From an uncultured Terriglobus sp. (lineage in GTDB: Bacteria; Acidobacteriota; Terriglobia; Terriglobales; Acidobacteriaceae), in the NCBI GenBank assembly GCA_937871605.1, contig CALMRM010000094.1, positions 1 through 16,056 on the forward strand: DNA of 16,056 nucleotides, in the 5' to 3' direction. Below the pieces are notes generated by a model that worked only from the letters and a program-made list of their open reading frames with translations, was not told where the DNA came from and ran no database searches. Made by a program: the position numbers and the translations under genes. Shown here piece by piece: positions 15,357 through 16,056 of the stretch. Each line of letters begins with the position of its first letter. The stretch's first letter is position 1.

Positions 15357-16056
15357 ATGTCCCTGTTCGACATCGTCATCGGCAAACCGATTGCCACAAT
15401 CGAGGAAAGAGCGGAGCACATTGGGCCTGTCTCCGGCATACCCGTCTTCGGCTTGGATGCACTCAGTTCGGCTGCTTACGGTCCTGAAGCAGCGCTAACG
15501 CTTCTCATTCCGGTAGGGCTGGCCGGCATCTCGCACATCGTTCCTATTAGTTTCGCCATCATTCTTCTGCTTGGCATCGTGTTCTTCTCTTATCTGCAGA
15601 CGATTGATGCCTATCCGCACGGGGGAGGCAGCTATACCGTTGCCTCAGAGAACTTAGGTGCCGGGGCCGGACTAGTCGCTGCTGCTGCGTTGATGATCGA
15701 CTACATCTTGAATGCGGCCGTTGGCATCTCTGCGGGCGTAGGTGCGTTGGTTTCCGCATTCCCTCACCTGCAACCCCATACGCTCGCGCTTTGCCTGCTT
15801 ATACTTGGGATCCTCACTGCGATCAATGTCAGAGGTGTGAAGGATACCGGATCGGTATTCCTGCTACCGACGTATCTCTTCCTTGGCTCTCTTCTGATCG
15901 CGATTGGTGTAGGTGCCATGCGCGCGATTGCTGCGCACGGTCACCCCGTAGCGGTGGTCGAACCACCACGGCTCCCGGCCGGGACCGCCGTGCTTTCGCT
16001 TTGGCTTTTGCTAAAGGTGTTCGCGAGCGGCTGTACAGCCATGACAGGTGTAGAAG
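15357..16056 (+). CDS. KimA-like APC-family potassium transporter, 3' end missing
   Basis: ATG 15357 is preceded by GGAG at 15348-15351 with 5 bases of spacing. The frame is open to the window edge (233 codons), about the first 40% of a KimA-size protein. It begins MSLFDIVIGKP and has GLDALSSAAYGPEAAL, SYLQTIDAYPHGGGSYTVA, ALMIDYILNAAVGISAGVGAL and INVRGVKDTGSVF, all characteristic of the YdaO/KimA branch of APC permeases. Asp34, Tyr41, Asp115 and Tyr116 match, with identical spacing, the Asp36, Tyr43, Asp117 and Tyr118 that I recall as part of the potassium site of Bacillus subtilis KimA. Proton-coupled potassium import at the inner membrane is therefore the best guess; a related amino-acid permease is the alternative. 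At least five membrane segments are visible. It is divergent from the DUF2254 gene, and the KdpDE-like pair lies 6 kb away. Confidence 0.85.
   Translation, partial: MSLFDIVIGKPIATIEERAEHIGPVSGIPVFGLDALSSAAYGPEAALTLLIPVGLAGISHIVPISFAIILLLGIVFFSYLQTIDAYPHGGGSYTVASENLGAGAGLVAAAALMIDYILNAAVGISAGVGALVSAFPHLQPHTLALCLLILGILTAINVRGVKDTGSVFLLPTYLFLGSLLIAIGVGAMRAIAAHGHPVAVVEPPRLPAGTAVLSLWLLLKVFASGCTAMTGVE

Overview
The window most likely comes from an Acidobacteriota (Terriglobia/Acidobacteriaceae-type) chromosome. The evidence is family content: a very large TonB-dependent receptor with an N-terminal carboxypeptidase-regulatory-like domain, a BBP2-type outer-membrane porin, a DUF4118 sensor kinase paired with a KdpE-like regulator, and a secreted sugar isomerase-like TIM barrel. 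The taxonomic call is inference from these families. I found no tRNA, rRNA, CRISPR array, transposase or integrase. Gene packing is tight and no stretch above 300 bases lacks a gene.

Bases 1-2165 (plus strand): the 3' part of an exported sugar phosphate isomerase/epimerase-like protein, a cupin overlapping it by 8 bases, and a secreted DUF4097 adhesin-like beta-repeat protein.

Bases 2162-4846: two de novo pyrimidine genes on the minus strand, pyrB (aspartate carbamoyltransferase) and pyrC (dihydroorotase), which catalyse consecutive steps. A small plus-strand gene for a WYL-like single-domain protein lies between them. Both convergent ends in this block use shared stop codons (CTAG and CTAA).

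Bases 5052-9000: an outer-membrane beta-barrel (BBP2-like) with a strong hairpin terminator behind it, facing a minus-strand two-component system. The kinase resembles the C-terminal half of KdpD (DUF4118, GAF-like, HisKA/HATPase). It lacks the KdpD/Usp cytoplasmic head. The regulator is KdpE-like.

Bases 9203-13696 (plus): an Oar-like TonB-dependent receptor and a stand-alone GT9-type glycosyltransferase-like protein.

Bases 13770-16056: a DUF2254 membrane protein gene on the minus strand that is broken by a one-base frameshift in a GC-dinucleotide run, and, divergent from it, the 5' part of a KimA-like APC-family potassium transporter. The KdpDE-like pair and the KimA-like transporter suggest a potassium theme, with the porin as a possible outer-membrane partner. 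No kdpFABC genes are visible, so what the two-component system controls is inference.
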